Assembly: GCA_937872465.1 (NCBI GenBank)
Contig: CALMSR010000051.1
Span: 124,001-188,000 of the forward strand
DNA from: an uncultured Paracoccaceae bacterium
Lineage (GTDB): Bacteria; Pseudomonadota; Alphaproteobacteria; Rhodobacterales; Rhodobacteraceae
Direction: 5' to 3'
Length of the DNA: 64,000 bases
Shown: piece after piece, positions 34,381 to 44,050 of the stretch
Numbering within the stretch: position 1 is the stretch's first letter
How the letters are laid out: each line of letters opens with the position of its first letter
Position numbers and translations under genes: made by a program
The notes under the pieces: model-generated
Databases searched by the model: none
What the model was told of the DNA's origin: nothing
What the model saw: the letters and a program-made list of their open reading frames with translations, nothing else

Positions 34381-35283
34381 TTAGTCCGCGTTAAGAATTT
34401 CCCGCCGATTCAACTCGTATTGTTGGCGACCGAGTTCGGCCGGCGCCTGCCAGGCTTCCGGCAGCCGGCCCGCGGCCGCGACCCATTCCCCGTCCGAGGG
34501 AATGTCCTGCCTCCGGGCCGAGGCCACCCGTTCCTGCGGCTGGCGCGGCTCGACCGCCTTCTCGAGGCGCTCGGTGCGCAGCGCGGCCATGCGGTCGGAT
34601 CCGGTCAGGTGCGGGCCCGCTTCGGGCGTCCGGTCGATGCGGATGATGAGCGGGCCGCGCGACATGCGGACCCGGCTCCTGCGGTTCGGATCCGGCCCCG
34701 CCTCGGGTTCGACGGCCGCGGCCACCAGGGGCGAGCCGCCGATGTCGTCCAGGATCCGGTCGAATCGGGCGCGATAGACATTGGCGTATTGCGGCGTGCG
34801 CGAGTGATAGGATCCGGCCGCGCGCGACCAGCTGCCGCTCTCGGCATAGAGGTCCTGCAGGAACCGCGCGGCATAGGCCGCGCCGGCCTCGGGGTCGAAC
34901 ATCGCCTCGACGGACGGGAAATTCGCTCCGTGCCAGTGATAGTTGATCTGGAAGCAGCCCACGTCGAAACTGTGGCGCCCTTCCGCGACGCTCTGGCGGG
35001 CGAAGGCGAGGGCTTCGTCGCGCGTCCTGAACCAATGCCCCTGCCCTTCGCGGTTGATCGCCCAGGGCCAGGGCCGCAGCCGGCCGCCGTCGCGCCGCCC
35101 CGTTTCGGTCAGCGAGATCGCATGGAGCACCTCTTGCGGCACGCCGGAGCGCTGGGAGCCGAGCACGATCGCCCGCTCGCAGAGCGCCGAAGGGTCTGAA
35201 GCGCCTGCCGGAAAGGCGAGAAGATGCGCCGCGAGGCATGCGAGAATCGCGAGGCGCGGCCGAAGACCGTACCGGATAGCCAT
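34381..35283 (-). CDS. Lytic transglycosylase (SLT-like), periplasmic
   Basis: The product is 300 residues. It has a signal peptide (LAILACLAAHLLAFPAGAS). A lysozyme-like domain starts near residue 35 with CERAIVLGSQRSGVPQEVLHAISLTETG; the Glu in SLTETG is the predicted catalytic acid. FDVGCFQINYHWHG and YHSRTPQYANVYRARF complete the domain. The last 110 residues are Arg-rich and low in complexity. It cleaves peptidoglycan. Placement 70 bp upstream of an flp pilin suggests it opens the wall for the pilus machine (inference). Confidence 0.9.
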   Translation of the reverse strand: MAIRYGLRPRLAILACLAAHLLAFPAGASDPSALCERAIVLGSQRSGVPQEVLHAISLTETGRRDGGRLRPWPWAINREGQGHWFRTRDEALAFARQSVAEGRHSFDVGCFQINYHWHGANFPSVEAMFDPEAGAAYAARFLQDLYAESGSWSRAAGSYHSRTPQYANVYRARFDRILDDIGGSPLVAAAVEPEAGPDPNRRSRVRMSRGPLIIRIDRTPEAGPHLTGSDRMAALRTERLEKAVEPRQPQERVASARRQDIPSDGEWVAAAGRLPEAWQAPAELGRQQYELNRREILNAD

Positions 35284-35500
35284 GCGAACCGCCTCCGAAT
35301 GAACCTGGGTGTTCCCGGTCTACCCCAGCAGGGTTAGCGCGGCCTTATCGCCCGGCGCGGATTCATCGCCCCGCTGCCGAAAGTCCGTAAAATTAGGCGC
35401 TTAACGCGCCGTTCAGACAATCCGCGCGAAGGGCGCTGCTCCGGTCCGCGGCCCCGCGATCCCGCATGCCGAACCGATGCCCGGGGCCATGGACCCAGCC

Positions 35501-35612
35501 TCGGGACAGGAAGAAGGCCGCACCCCGCGCGGCCCGCAGCGCCTCCCTCCGGAGGCGCAAGCCGCAGGGCGAGGGAGGTGTGGCGTCGCCGTCCGCGGCG
35601 GATCGGGCCTGG
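35501..35612. repeat. Dispersed intergenic repeat, copy B
   Basis: TCGGGACAGGAAGAAGGCCG with the following CCCGCGCGGCCCGC (35501-35537) matches block 1 of copy A at about nine bases in ten. GGAGGCGCAAGCCGCAGGGC (35551-35570) with GAGGGAGG and a later GGATCGGGC match block 2 of copy A. The 559 bp between the transglycosylase and pstS holds this repeat and the Pho box; I see no gene there. Confidence 0.6.
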
Positions 35613-35709
35613 GCGGCGGGCCGGGTTTCGCCAGGCGATCAGGCCGTGCCGCATTTCGCGAGCACGGGCGGGACGAACGGAACAATGCCAGCCATTTCAG
35701 TGACTTATA

Positions 35710-35741
35710 CTGTCGTCAAACCGTCAAGGAACTGAAATATA
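35710..35741 (+). promoter_or_regulatory. Pho box and promoter of pstSCAB
   Basis: CTGTCGTCAAACCGTCAA (35710-35727) matches the PhoB-binding consensus of two CTGTCAT-like repeats 11 bases apart. An ATATAA-type -10 follows at about 35736-35741, so the box replaces the -35, as is normal for PhoB-activated promoters. Expression on phosphate limitation is predicted. Confidence 0.75.
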
Positions 35742-35842
35742 AAGGTCAACAGCGACTTCTATGATGCGGCGAGAGACGGGGAGAGCTTTGCCCCTCTTGA
35801 TATCGTGAACGCAATCGAACCAGAGTCTCGAGAGGAATTCCC

Positions 35843-36880
35843 ATGAGAACCGGCCTCCACGCAGGCGCAGCGATCGCCGCGCTCATCGCCGTGTCCGCAC
35901 CCGGCGCCTTCGCGCAGTCCCGCGACCAGATCCGCATCGTCGGCTCCTCCACGGTCTTTCCCTATACCCAGGCCGTCGCCGAGCAATTCGCGGGCATGAC
36001 CGGCATGAAGGCGCCGGTGGTCGAATCCACCGGCACCGGCGGGGGCATGAAGATCTTCTGCGGCGGCGTCGGCCCGGACCATCCGGACATCACCGGCGCA
36101 TCGCGGGCGATGAAGGAATCCGAATTCGAGGCCTGCACCGCGGCGGGCGTGGACAGCATCACCGAGGTGCTGATCGGCTACGACGGGCTCTCGATCGCCC
36201 ATGCCATCGACGGCCCGGACCTCGACCTGAGCAAGGCCCAGCTGTTCCAGGCGCTGGCCTCGGAGGTGGAAGTCGACGGCGAGATCGTCGCCAATCCCTA
36301 CCAGAACTGGAGCGAGATCGATCCCGCCCTGCCCGACAGCCCGATCCAGGTCTTCGGGCCGCCCCCGACCTCGGGCACGCGCGACGCCTTCGTCGAGCTG
36401 GTGATGCACGAGGGCTGCGCCGAATTCGCCGCGATCGAGGCGCTCGACGAGACGCGCAAGGCCGAGGTCTGCGAGCGGATGCGCCAGGACGGCCCCTTCA
36501 TCGAGGCCGGCGAGAACGACAACCTGATCGTCCAGCGGCTGAACGCCGATCACAACGCCCTCGGCATCTTCGGCTATTCCTTCCTCTACGAGAACACCGA
36601 TGCGCTGAAGGCCGTCGCGATTGACGGCGTGCTCCCGGAGACCGACACGATCGCCGACGGCTCCTATGCCGTCTCGCGGCCGCTCTTCGTCTACATCAAG
36701 AACGCCCATCGCGGCGTCATCCCCGGCCTCGACGACTTCGTCGCCGAATATGTCTCCGAGGACAGCTTCGGCCCCGGCGGCTATCTCGAGGAGCGCGGCC
36801 TGATCCCGCTCTCCGACGAGGAGCGCGAGCAGGTGCGCGCCGCGGTCGAGCAGGGCTCGCAGATGGACCGGTTCAACTGA
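35843..36880 (+). CDS. pstS: Periplasmic phosphate-binding protein PstS
   Basis: The product is 345 residues. A signal peptide ends near APGAFA. The mature protein begins QSRDQIRIVGSSTVFPYTQAVAE, the PstS phosphate loop (GSSTV). STGTGGGMKIFCGGVG, the GASRAMK segment and the SGTRDAF loop complete the ligand site. It captures inorganic phosphate for the PstCAB importer. The ATG is preceded by GAGAGGAATTCCC. It is the first gene of the pst operon behind a Pho box. Confidence 0.96.
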   Translation: MRTGLHAGAAIAALIAVSAPGAFAQSRDQIRIVGSSTVFPYTQAVAEQFAGMTGMKAPVVESTGTGGGMKIFCGGVGPDHPDITGASRAMKESEFEACTAAGVDSITEVLIGYDGLSIAHAIDGPDLDLSKAQLFQALASEVEVDGEIVANPYQNWSEIDPALPDSPIQVFGPPPTSGTRDAFVELVMHEGCAEFAAIEALDETRKAEVCERMRQDGPFIEAGENDNLIVQRLNADHNALGIFGYSFLYENTDALKAVAIDGVLPETDTIADGSYAVSRPLFVYIKNAHRGVIPGLDDFVAEYVSEDSFGPGGYLEERGLIPLSDEEREQVRAAVEQGSQMDRFN

Positions 36881-36952
36881 CGTCCCGACCGATGCCGCGG
36901 CGCGCCCCTGCGCGCCGCGGTCGCCTGAGTCGACCAAGCCTGCGGGGGTCCG

Positions 36953-38335
36953 GTGTTCTCCTATCTCTTCCTGACGATCATCGTGATGTCCGCGGTCGCC
37001 TTCTTCGTCGGCCAGGCCACGGGCAAGCGCTTCGCGGCCGTGGGCGACGCGCCCGACATGCATTCGCTGCCGAGCTACCACGGCGCCTATGTCGCGGTCT
37101 GGGTGGGGATCCCCTCGCTGGTGCTCGTGCTCCTCTGGGCGCTCTTCCAGTCGAGCGTCATCGATTCGCTGCTCTGGAGCAGCCTGCCCGACCACCTGAC
37201 CTCCGGCGCCGACGCGGCCAACCGCAGCCTGCTGCTCTCCGAGATCCGCAACGTCGCCGAGGGGCGGATCTTCTCCGAACCGACGCCCGAGGTCCTCGCC
37301 GCCGCCGAGCGCCTGAACGGCTGGCAGGCGATCGTCCGGATCGCGGGCTTCGTGGTCGTGCTCGCCCTGATGGTGGCCGGCCTCTTCTTCGCCCGCGCGC
37401 GCCTCGCGCCGAGGTTCCGCGCCCGCAACAGCGTCGAGCGCTTCCTCGACGGCTTCATGGTCCTCTGCGCCCTGGCGGCGATCGTCACCACGATCGGCAT
37501 CGTCGTCTCGCTGGTCTACGAGGCCTGGGCTTTCTTCAAGCTCGTGCCGCCGCAGGATTTCTTCTTCGGCACGAAATGGGAGCCGCAGATCGCCATCCGC
37601 GCCGACCAGATCGCCGGCCAGGGGGCCTTCGGCGCCCTGCCCGTCTTCCTCGGCACCCTGGTGATCTCGGTGATCGCCATGCTGGTGGCGATCCCGACCG
37701 GCATCTACACCGCGATCTATCTCAACGAATACGCCTCGAAGCGGGTCCGCCAGACCGTCAAGCCGATGCTCGAGATCCTCGCGGGCGTGCCGACCGTGGT
37801 CTACGGCTTCTTCGCCGTGCTGACGGTCGCGCCGGCGATCCGCGAGGCCGGCGGGCTCCTGGGGCTCGCGACCTCGCCCAATTCCGCGCTGGCGGCCGGG
37901 CTCGTCATGGGCACGATGATCATCCCCTTCGTCTCCTCGCTCTCCGACGATGCGCTGAACGCGGTGCCGCGCTCGATGCGCGACGGCTCGCTCGCCATGG
38001 GCGCGACGCCCGGCGAGACCATGCTGCGCGTCATGCTGCCCGCCGCCCTGCCCGGCATCATGGGCGGCGTGCTGCTCGCGCTCTCGCGCGCGATCGGCGA
38101 GACCATGATCGTGGTGATGGCCGCCGGCCTGATCGCCTCGCTCAACGTCAATCCGCTCGATTCGGTGACCACCGTGACGGTGCAGATCGTGACCCTGCTC
38201 ACCGGCGACACCGAATTCGACAGCCCCAAGACGCTCGCGGCCTTCGCGCTCGGCCTCGTCCTCTTCCTCGTGACGCTCGGGCTCAACGTGATCGCGCTCG
38301 GCATCGTGCGTCGCTACCGCGAGCAATACGAATGA
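36953..38335 (+). CDS. pstC: Phosphate ABC transporter permease PstC
   Basis: The product is 460 residues from a GTG start with GGGGGT upstream. It is the long alphaproteobacterial form: an N-terminal extension of about 160 residues with extra membrane helices precedes the core. The core has FLGTLVISVIAMLVAIPTGIYTAIYLNEYA and the permease EAA-type loop (DDALNAVPRSMRDGSLAMGATPGETMLRVMLPAALPGI). It forms the inner-membrane channel with PstA. It lies 72 bp after pstS. Confidence 0.95.
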   Translation: MFSYLFLTIIVMSAVAFFVGQATGKRFAAVGDAPDMHSLPSYHGAYVAVWVGIPSLVLVLLWALFQSSVIDSLLWSSLPDHLTSGADAANRSLLLSEIRNVAEGRIFSEPTPEVLAAAERLNGWQAIVRIAGFVVVLALMVAGLFFARARLAPRFRARNSVERFLDGFMVLCALAAIVTTIGIVVSLVYEAWAFFKLVPPQDFFFGTKWEPQIAIRADQIAGQGAFGALPVFLGTLVISVIAMLVAIPTGIYTAIYLNEYASKRVRQTVKPMLEILAGVPTVVYGFFAVLTVAPAIREAGGLLGLATSPNSALAAGLVMGTMIIPFVSSLSDDALNAVPRSMRDGSLAMGATPGETMLRVMLPAALPGIMGGVLLALSRAIGETMIVVMAAGLIASLNVNPLDSVTTVTVQIVTLLTGDTEFDSPKTLAAFALGLVLFLVTLGLNVIALGIVRRYREQYE

Positions 38336-38360
38336 CCCCGGGCCCAAGGGAGCTCCGACC

Positions 38361-39647
38361 ATGACCGATACGGCCGTCCCCTCCCCGGGTCACGCCCCCT
38401 CCGCGGCAGCGCTGGCGCAGCGCCGCCGGCGCTACGCCGCGGACCGCCGGCTCCGGGCCTATGGCATCATCGCGATCACCTTCGCGCTCGGGCTCTTGGC
38501 GACCCTCGTCGTCTCGCTCGTGGTGAGCGGCTATCCGGCCTTCACCCAGACCTTCGTGCGCGTCGATTTCCCGATCTCCGAGGATCTCGTCGATCCCGCG
38601 GATCCGGGCGAGGGCAATTTCCGCAAGATCATGCAGGAGGGGGTCTCGACGCTGATCCCGGGCGAGCATTCGCCGCGCGAGCTGCGCGCCATGGCCGGCA
38701 TCCTGACCGACAACACCCAGTTCCTGCTGCGCGACGCGGTGGTGGCCGACCCTTCGGTGATCGGCGGCACGCTCACCATGAAGGTGCCGGTCTCCGACCC
38801 CTTCGACCAGCTGAACAAGGGGCTCGTCGACCGCGACACGCCCGAGGACCGGCGGCGGCTCAACGACACCGAGATCGGCTGGTTCGACGCGCTGGTCGAC
38901 GAAGGCCGGGTGTCGCGGTCGTTCAACTGGGGCCTCTTCACCCATGCCGACAGCCGCTTTCCCGAGATGGCCGGGCTCAAGGGCGCGATCGTCGGGTCGT
39001 TCTATGCGCTGCTGGTCTGCTTCCTGATCAGCTTCCCGGTGGGGATCGCGGCCGCGGTCTATCTCGAGGAATTCGCGCCGAAGAACCGCGCCACCGACAT
39101 CATCGAGGTCAATATCAACAATCTCGCGGCGGTGCCCTCGATCGTCTTTGGCCTGCTCGGCCTCGCGGTCTTCATCCAGATCTTCGGCCTGCCGCGGTCG
39201 GCGCCGCTGGTCGGCGGCATGGTGCTGAGCCTCATGACTTTGCCCACCATCATCATCGTGACCCGCAACGCGCTGAAGGCGGTGCCGCCTTCGATCCGCG
39301 AGGCGGGCTACGGCGTGGGCGCCTCGCAGCATCAGGTGACGATGCATCACGTGCTGCCGCTGGCCATGCCGGGCATCATGACCGGCACGATCATCGGCCT
39401 CGCCCAGGCGCTCGGCGAGACCGCGCCGCTCCTGCTCGTGGGCATGAACGCCTTCATCACCAGCCCGCCGGGCGGGTTGCTCGACGCCTCCACGGCGCTG
39501 CCGACGCAGATCTTCATCTGGGCCGACAGCCCGGAGCGCGGCTTCGTGTCGCGCACCTCGGCGGCGATCCTCGTGCTGCTGGGCTTTCTGATCGTGATGA
39601 ACGCGATCGCCATCTTCCTGCGCCAGCGTCTTGAGCGCACGTGGTAA
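38361..39647 (+). CDS. pstA: Phosphate ABC transporter permease PstA
   Basis: The product is 428 residues, the long alphaproteobacterial form with a periplasmic insertion of about 140 residues (about 55-195) between the first two membrane segments. The core has [27 protein letters not shown] and the EAA-like loop [38 protein letters not shown]. It lies 25 bp after pstC. Confidence 0.95.
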   Translation: MTDTAVPSPGHAPSAAALAQRRRRYAADRRLRAYGIIAITFALGLLATLVVSLVVSGYPAFTQTFVRVDFPISEDLVDPADPGEGNFRKIMQEGVSTLIPGEHSPRELRAMAGILTDNTQFLLRDAVVADPSVIGGTLTMKVPVSDPFDQLNKGLVDRDTPEDRRRLNDTEIGWFDALVDEGRVSRSFNWGLFTHADSRFPEMAGLKGAIVGSFYALLVCFLISFPVGIAAAVYLEEFAPKNRATDIIEVNINNLAAVPSIVFGLLGLAVFIQIFGLPRSAPLVGGMVLSLMTLPTIIIVTRNALKAVPPSIREAGYGVGASQHQVTMHHVLPLAMPGIMTGTIIGLAQALGETAPLLLVGMNAFITSPPGGLLDASTALPTQIFIWADSPERGFVSRTSAAILVLLGFLIVMNAIAIFLRQRLERTW

Positions 39648-39666
39648 TGCATTGAGGGGACTGGAC

Positions 39667-40488
<822 letters not shown>

Positions 40489-40587
40489 CACGCGGACGCT
40501 CCGCCCGCTTCGCGAAGGGTGCGAGCGGCGCGGCAGGATTTCGACCGCCCTCCGCCGGGCCGAGGCAGTTCCGGGGGCGGGCATGAA

Positions 40588-40642
40588 GAGAAGGCCACGC
40601 TCCGCGCGGCCCGCTGGGCATGCCCCCGGACCGATGACCGCA
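40588..40642. repeat. Dispersed intergenic repeat, copy C (short)
   Basis: AGAGAAGGCCACGCTCCGCG (40588-40607) and the following CGGCCCGCTGGGCATG match block 1 of copies A and B. TGCCCCCGGACCGA (40621-40634) matches the segment after block 1 in copy A only. Block 2 is absent. It lies in the 275 bp gap after pstB. Confidence 0.55.
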
Positions 40643-40763
40643 AGGGCCGCTCCGCCGGCCTTCGGGACGCTTCTCCGCACCCATATCCGCCGGCCCGGGT
40701 TCAGGCGAATTGCATCGAAGGCCATCTTGGGAAAAGCTGAACGCAGCAGACCCGGAGATTCGC

Positions 40764-41471
40764 ATGGTTGCCCGCTCCGACGGCGAGATCGCTCGCCGCT
40801 CGAACCTGATCGCCGCCATGCCCTCGGACGTGGCGCATGCGATCCTGTCGCAATCGGTCATCCGCACCTATGACCGCGGCGAGACGATCTTTCTCCAGGG
40901 CGAGCGCTCCGAGACCTTCTTCATCGTGATCGAGGGCTGGATCAAGCTCTACCGCATCGCCCAGAACGGCGCGGAGGCGGTCGTGGCCTGCTTCAGCGAG
41001 GGCCAGAGCTTCGGCGAGGCGGTGGCGCTGCAGCGGGCGGCCTTTCCCGTCACCGCCGAGGCGGTGACCGATTGCCGGCTGATGCATGTGCGCGCCGCCG
41101 TGCTCTTCGAGATGATCCAGAACCGGCCCGAGCTCGTGGTCTCGATCATGGCGACGCTCTACCAGCACTTCCAGGCCCTCGTCGCCCAGATCGAGCAGCT
41201 CAAGGCCCAGACCGGATCGCAGCGGGTCGCGGAATTCCTGCTCGAGCTCTGCAATTGCGAAACCGGCAGCGCGACGGTGCGGCTGCCCTATGACAAGATC
41301 CTGATCGCCGGCCGCCTCGGCATGAAGCCCGAGAGCCTGTCGCGCGCCTTCTCCCGCCTGCGCAAGGTGGGGGTGGCCGTCAACCACAGCAACGCCGCCA
41401 TCGCGGACGTGGAGCGGCTGCGCGCCTTCGCGGCCCAGGATCCGGCGGAAGCCTGGAGCCGGGTGCAATGA
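40764..41471 (+). CDS. Crp/Fnr-family transcription regulator
   Basis: The product is 235 residues. An N-terminal cyclic-nucleotide-like beta-roll (SQSVIRTYDRGETIFLQGERSETFFIVIEGWIKLYRI...GQSFGEAVALQ) is followed by a dimer helix and a C-terminal helix-turn-helix (KILIAGRLGMKPESLSRAFSRLRKVGV). It lacks the four-Cys cluster of FNR, so it resembles the DNR/NnrR-like group, but its signal is unknown. The ATG at 40764 has GGAG 7 bases upstream. Its stop overlaps the next start (ATGA), tying it to the DUF4202 gene. Confidence 0.9.
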   Translation: MVARSDGEIARRSNLIAAMPSDVAHAILSQSVIRTYDRGETIFLQGERSETFFIVIEGWIKLYRIAQNGAEAVVACFSEGQSFGEAVALQRAAFPVTAEAVTDCRLMHVRAAVLFEMIQNRPELVVSIMATLYQHFQALVAQIEQLKAQTGSQRVAEFLLELCNCETGSATVRLPYDKILIAGRLGMKPESLSRAFSRLRKVGVAVNHSNAAIADVERLRAFAAQDPAEAWSRVQ

Positions 41472-42046
41472 CCGCGCGCCTCGCGACGGTGCTCGCGGCG
41501 ATCGACGCCGCCAATGCCGCCGATCCGACCTTGGAGCGCGATGGCGCGGCGGAGCGGCCCGCGGCGCTGCTCTACGGCGAGCGCATGTCCGCGGAGACGG
41601 CGCGGCTCTTTCCCGATGCCTCCGAGCATCTGCGCATCGCCGCGCGCGGGCAGCATGTCGAGCGCTGGCGCATGCCGAGGGCGAGCTATCCCGAGGGCCG
41701 CGCCGGCTATCTCGCCTGGCGCACCGCCCAGGCCGCCTCCCATGCCGAGCGGGTCGGCGCCATGATGGCCGAGGCCGGCTACGGTGCAGCGGACATCGAC
41801 GCCGTCGCCCGCCTGCTGCGCAAGGAGGGCATCAAGCGCAATCCCGAGATGCAGCGGCTCGAGGACGTGATCTGCTTCGTCTTCCTGCGCTGGTACTTCG
41901 CGGATTTCGCCGCCCGGCACGACCCGGAGGCCGTGCTGCGCATCGTCGCCAGGACCGCCCGCAAGATGTCCGCCGAGGCCCGCACCCGCGCCCTGGCCGA
42001 GTTCGGCGACCTGCCCGCGGATCTCGCCGAGGCGATCCGGGGCTGA
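41468..42046 (+). CDS. DUF4202 domain protein
   Basis: The product is 192 residues and matches the DUF4202 family, whose function is unknown. Conserved-looking blocks are ASEHLRIAARGQHVERWRMPRASYPEGRAGYLAWR, with clustered His and Arg, and RLEDVICFVFLRWYFADFAARHD. The pattern resembles an HD-type metal phosphohydrolase fold, but that is inference. Translation is coupled to the Crp/Fnr gene by a 4-base overlap. It is convergent with the cytochrome c gene (15 bp between stops). Confidence 0.9.
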   Translation: MTARLATVLAAIDAANAADPTLERDGAAERPAALLYGERMSAETARLFPDASEHLRIAARGQHVERWRMPRASYPEGRAGYLAWRTAQAASHAERVGAMMAEAGYGAADIDAVARLLRKEGIKRNPEMQRLEDVICFVFLRWYFADFAARHDPEAVLRIVARTARKMSAEARTRALAEFGDLPADLAEAIRG

Positions 42047-42061
42047 TCGCCGGCCCCGGGG

Positions 42062-42904
42062 TCACTGCGCGTCGGGAAGGGGCGGAAGCGTCCGCAGATA
42101 GGCGACGACGGCGTCGAGATCCCCGGGCGTCATCTTCGCGAGATAGGGGAAGGGCATCGGCGGCCTGAGCGGCTCGCCCTCCGCGCCGATGCCTTCGGTG
42201 ATCATCCGCTTGATCTGGTCGTCGCTGTAATGCGCCAGCCCGTCCTCGCTCGAGGTGATGTTGGCGGCGACCGAGACGCCCCAGGGCCCGGGAAACTCGA
42301 ACCCGCCGCGGCCGAGATCGGTCTCGATCATCGGCCCCTCCGGGCCCATGGGCGTGTGGCATTCGAGGCAATGGGCCACCGGCCCGGCGAGATAGGCGCC
42401 GTATTCCGCCGTCGGCCCGCGCGGGATGTCGGCGACATGTTCCACCGGCGGGCCATAGGCCGGCGGCAGCGGGATGCGGTATTCCGACTTCGGATTGTCG
42501 CTCGGGATCGCGGGCAGGGTGCGCAGGAAGGCGACCACCGCCGCGAGGTCGGTGTCGCTGAGATGGCGGTAGAAGGTGAAGGGCATCGGCGGTCCGATCA
42601 GCGAGCCGTCGGGCCGGATGCCCTCGCGGATCGCCCGCGCGAGCTCGGCGTCGCTCCAGCCCGCGATCTCGCCGGCCGGGGTGATATTGGCCGACCAGGC
42701 CGTGAAATCGGGCCCGTCCCAGATCAGCGTCCCGGTGAATTCCTTGTCCATCTCCGGCCCGTCGGGGCCGGTCGGCGTGTGGCAATTGCCGCAGCCCATG
42801 GGCCCCCGCACGAGATATTCGCCGCGCTCCACCGGCGTTTCGGCGCCCGCCAGCCCCGCGGTGCCGCAGAGCGCGGCCGCCAGCAGCCCAAATATTCGCG
42901 TCAC
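42062..42904 (-). CDS. Diheme c-type cytochrome
   Basis: The product is 280 residues from a GTG start with GGAGGG upstream. A signal peptide (FGLLAAALCGTAGLAGA) exports it to the periplasm. Two heme sites are present, CGNCH at 38-42 and CLECH at 179-183, in two homologous cytochrome c domains. Each domain ends with a similar PPMPF...LVAFLRTLP block whose Met likely serves as the second heme ligand. It probably carries electrons to or from a periplasmic dehydrogenase; no partner gene is adjacent. A Crp/Fnr regulator nearby may control it (inference). Confidence 0.93.
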   Translation of the reverse strand: MTRIFGLLAAALCGTAGLAGAETPVERGEYLVRGPMGCGNCHTPTGPDGPEMDKEFTGTLIWDGPDFTAWSANITPAGEIAGWSDAELARAIREGIRPDGSLIGPPMPFTFYRHLSDTDLAAVVAFLRTLPAIPSDNPKSEYRIPLPPAYGPPVEHVADIPRGPTAEYGAYLAGPVAHCLECHTPMGPEGPMIETDLGRGGFEFPGPWGVSVAANITSSEDGLAHYSDDQIKRMITEGIGAEGEPLRPPMPFPYLAKMTPGDLDAVVAYLRTLPPLPDAQ

Positions 42905-43302
42905 GATTACTTCCCTCCCTCGAGTTGCCGGCTATCCCGACCCCTCAGAAAAGAATTCATACCATTGCGCCCAATTACGGGCAACAAGACTTCACCGCAC
43001 GACTTTTCGGAAGTGCGGGAAACGCCGAATACTTGCCTTGCGGGACCCGCGGCCCCGGTCCACGGGGGAAGTGGTCGCGTTCGGCGGCGGCAAGGTCTTC
43101 CGCGACGGCATGGGCCAGGCCCGGGCCACCCGCCCCGGGGGGGGCCGTTCGCGTCGGCCTTGCCGCAGGCACCGCAGGGCCTCCGTTCCCGCCCTGCCCC
43201 GACCGCGCCTCGCGCAACCGTGAAGCGCGGACGGATCGACTTCCGAGGATGTGCCATACCTTGCCTCCGGGGAGGTCGCTCCCCCTGAACGGGACCATCA
43301 TC
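42905..43302. other. 398 bp divergent gap without a recognised gene
   Basis: This separates the cytochrome c gene (leftward) from the first small lipoprotein gene (rightward) and so should hold both promoters. The first 100 bases are AT-richer and include an imperfect inverted repeat (TTGCGCCCAATTACGGGCAA, 42964-42983) that could be a regulator site. No clear Fnr-type palindrome is seen. The remainder is GC-rich and featureless to me. Confidence 0.4.
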
Positions 43303-43494
43303 ATGCGACTTGCGGCAATCCTCGGCGCCTGCGCGGTTCTCCTCACGGCCTGCGCCGGCGCGTCGACCGGCAGCGCCGACCTCATCCCCAGCGGCGGCGC
43401 CGCCGGCAGGATGGGACCGGGCTATTGCCATACCGTGCCCGGCAATCCCAACGACCGGCTGCAATGGGACCGCCTCTGCAACCCCTTGCATTAG
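43303..43494 (+). CDS. Small lipoprotein, first of a tandem paralogous pair
   Basis: The product is 63 residues. A signal peptide ends in the lipobox LTAC (Cys17), so a lipid-anchored protein with a mature part of 47 residues is predicted. The mature end carries GYCHTVPGNPNDRLQWDRLC, with two Cys 17 residues apart and one His. It aligns without gaps to the protein encoded at 43728-43946, with 41 of the first 60 residues identical. I know no family with this motif. The ATG is preceded only by a moderate GGGA site. The gene is short, but paralogy supports it. Confidence 0.75.
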   Translation: MRLAAILGACAVLLTACAGASTGSADLIPSGGAAGRMGPGYCHTVPGNPNDRLQWDRLCNPLH

Positions 43495-43727
43495 CCTTCC
43501 TGCCCCGGTCCGGACGGACCGGCCGGGCGGCGCCGGAGCGATTGGGCGGTCACCAGCCGAAGGTGCTCGCCCCTGCCCGAGGCGCGTGGCCGCTGGCACG
43601 GCGCCGGCCGGAAGCGGCGCCGATCCGGTGGCGCCTGACGAAAGCGGGAGCCTCGATGGCAGAACCGTCCTGACTGTGGCAGGCTTCGGGGCGGAGCAAT
43701 CGGCTCTTCTCCGAGGGGACAGGTAAC

Positions 43728-43946
43728 TTGCGACTCATGACCAGCCTTGGCGCCTGCGCGCTCGTTCTTGCGGCCTGCGACGGGTCTTCGACCATCGATC
43801 CGGATTTCATTCCATCCGGCGGCGCGGTCGGCAGGGAGGGATCGGGCTTCTGCCACACCGTCCCGGGCAACCCGAACGACCGCCCGCAATGGAACAACCT
43901 CTGCAACAACGCCGAGGCGGTGATGGACCCGGACGATGACGAATAG
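43728..43946 (+). CDS. Small lipoprotein, second of a tandem paralogous pair
   Basis: The product is 72 residues from a TTG start, which aligns with the ATG of its neighbour and has GAGGGG 9 bases upstream (an internal ATG at 43737 is an alternative). The lipobox LAAC uses Cys17. The conserved C-terminal motif reads GFCHTVPGNPNDRPQWNNLC, with Cys42, His43 and Cys59 kept. It differs from its paralogue by an acidic tail of 12 residues (ending DPDDDE). The function is unknown; outer-membrane or inner-membrane anchoring with an exposed disulfide-bonded loop is plausible. Confidence 0.72.
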   Translation: MRLMTSLGACALVLAACDGSSTIDPDFIPSGGAVGREGSGFCHTVPGNPNDRPQWNNLCNNAEAVMDPDDDE

Positions 43947-44012
43947 GGTGGTTGAAACCGATTGCGCGTCGGTTTGCGAGATCGAGAACAGCCTCTGATT
44001 TTAATGGCCTCT

Positions 44013-44038
44013 CCGGATGTGCGCATGCGCACATCCGG
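44013..44038. repeat. Perfect 26-bp palindrome between convergent genes (GATGTGCGC family)
   Basis: The half CCGGATGTGCGCA is followed by its exact reverse complement. It lies between the second lipoprotein stop and the putA stop, the position of a shared terminator. The inner 20 bases are GATGTGCGC, two bases, GCGCACATC; the same 20-mer with a different central pair recurs at 61416-61435. Confidence 0.65.
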
Positions 44039-44050
44039 CTGGGATCCGCT

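Noticed and set aside
35759-38362. An 867-codon minus-strand frame over pstS and pstC
   Set aside because: Lies opposite clear pst genes and consists of His/Asp/Glu/Arg-rich low-complexity residues typical of antisense reading in GC-rich DNA.
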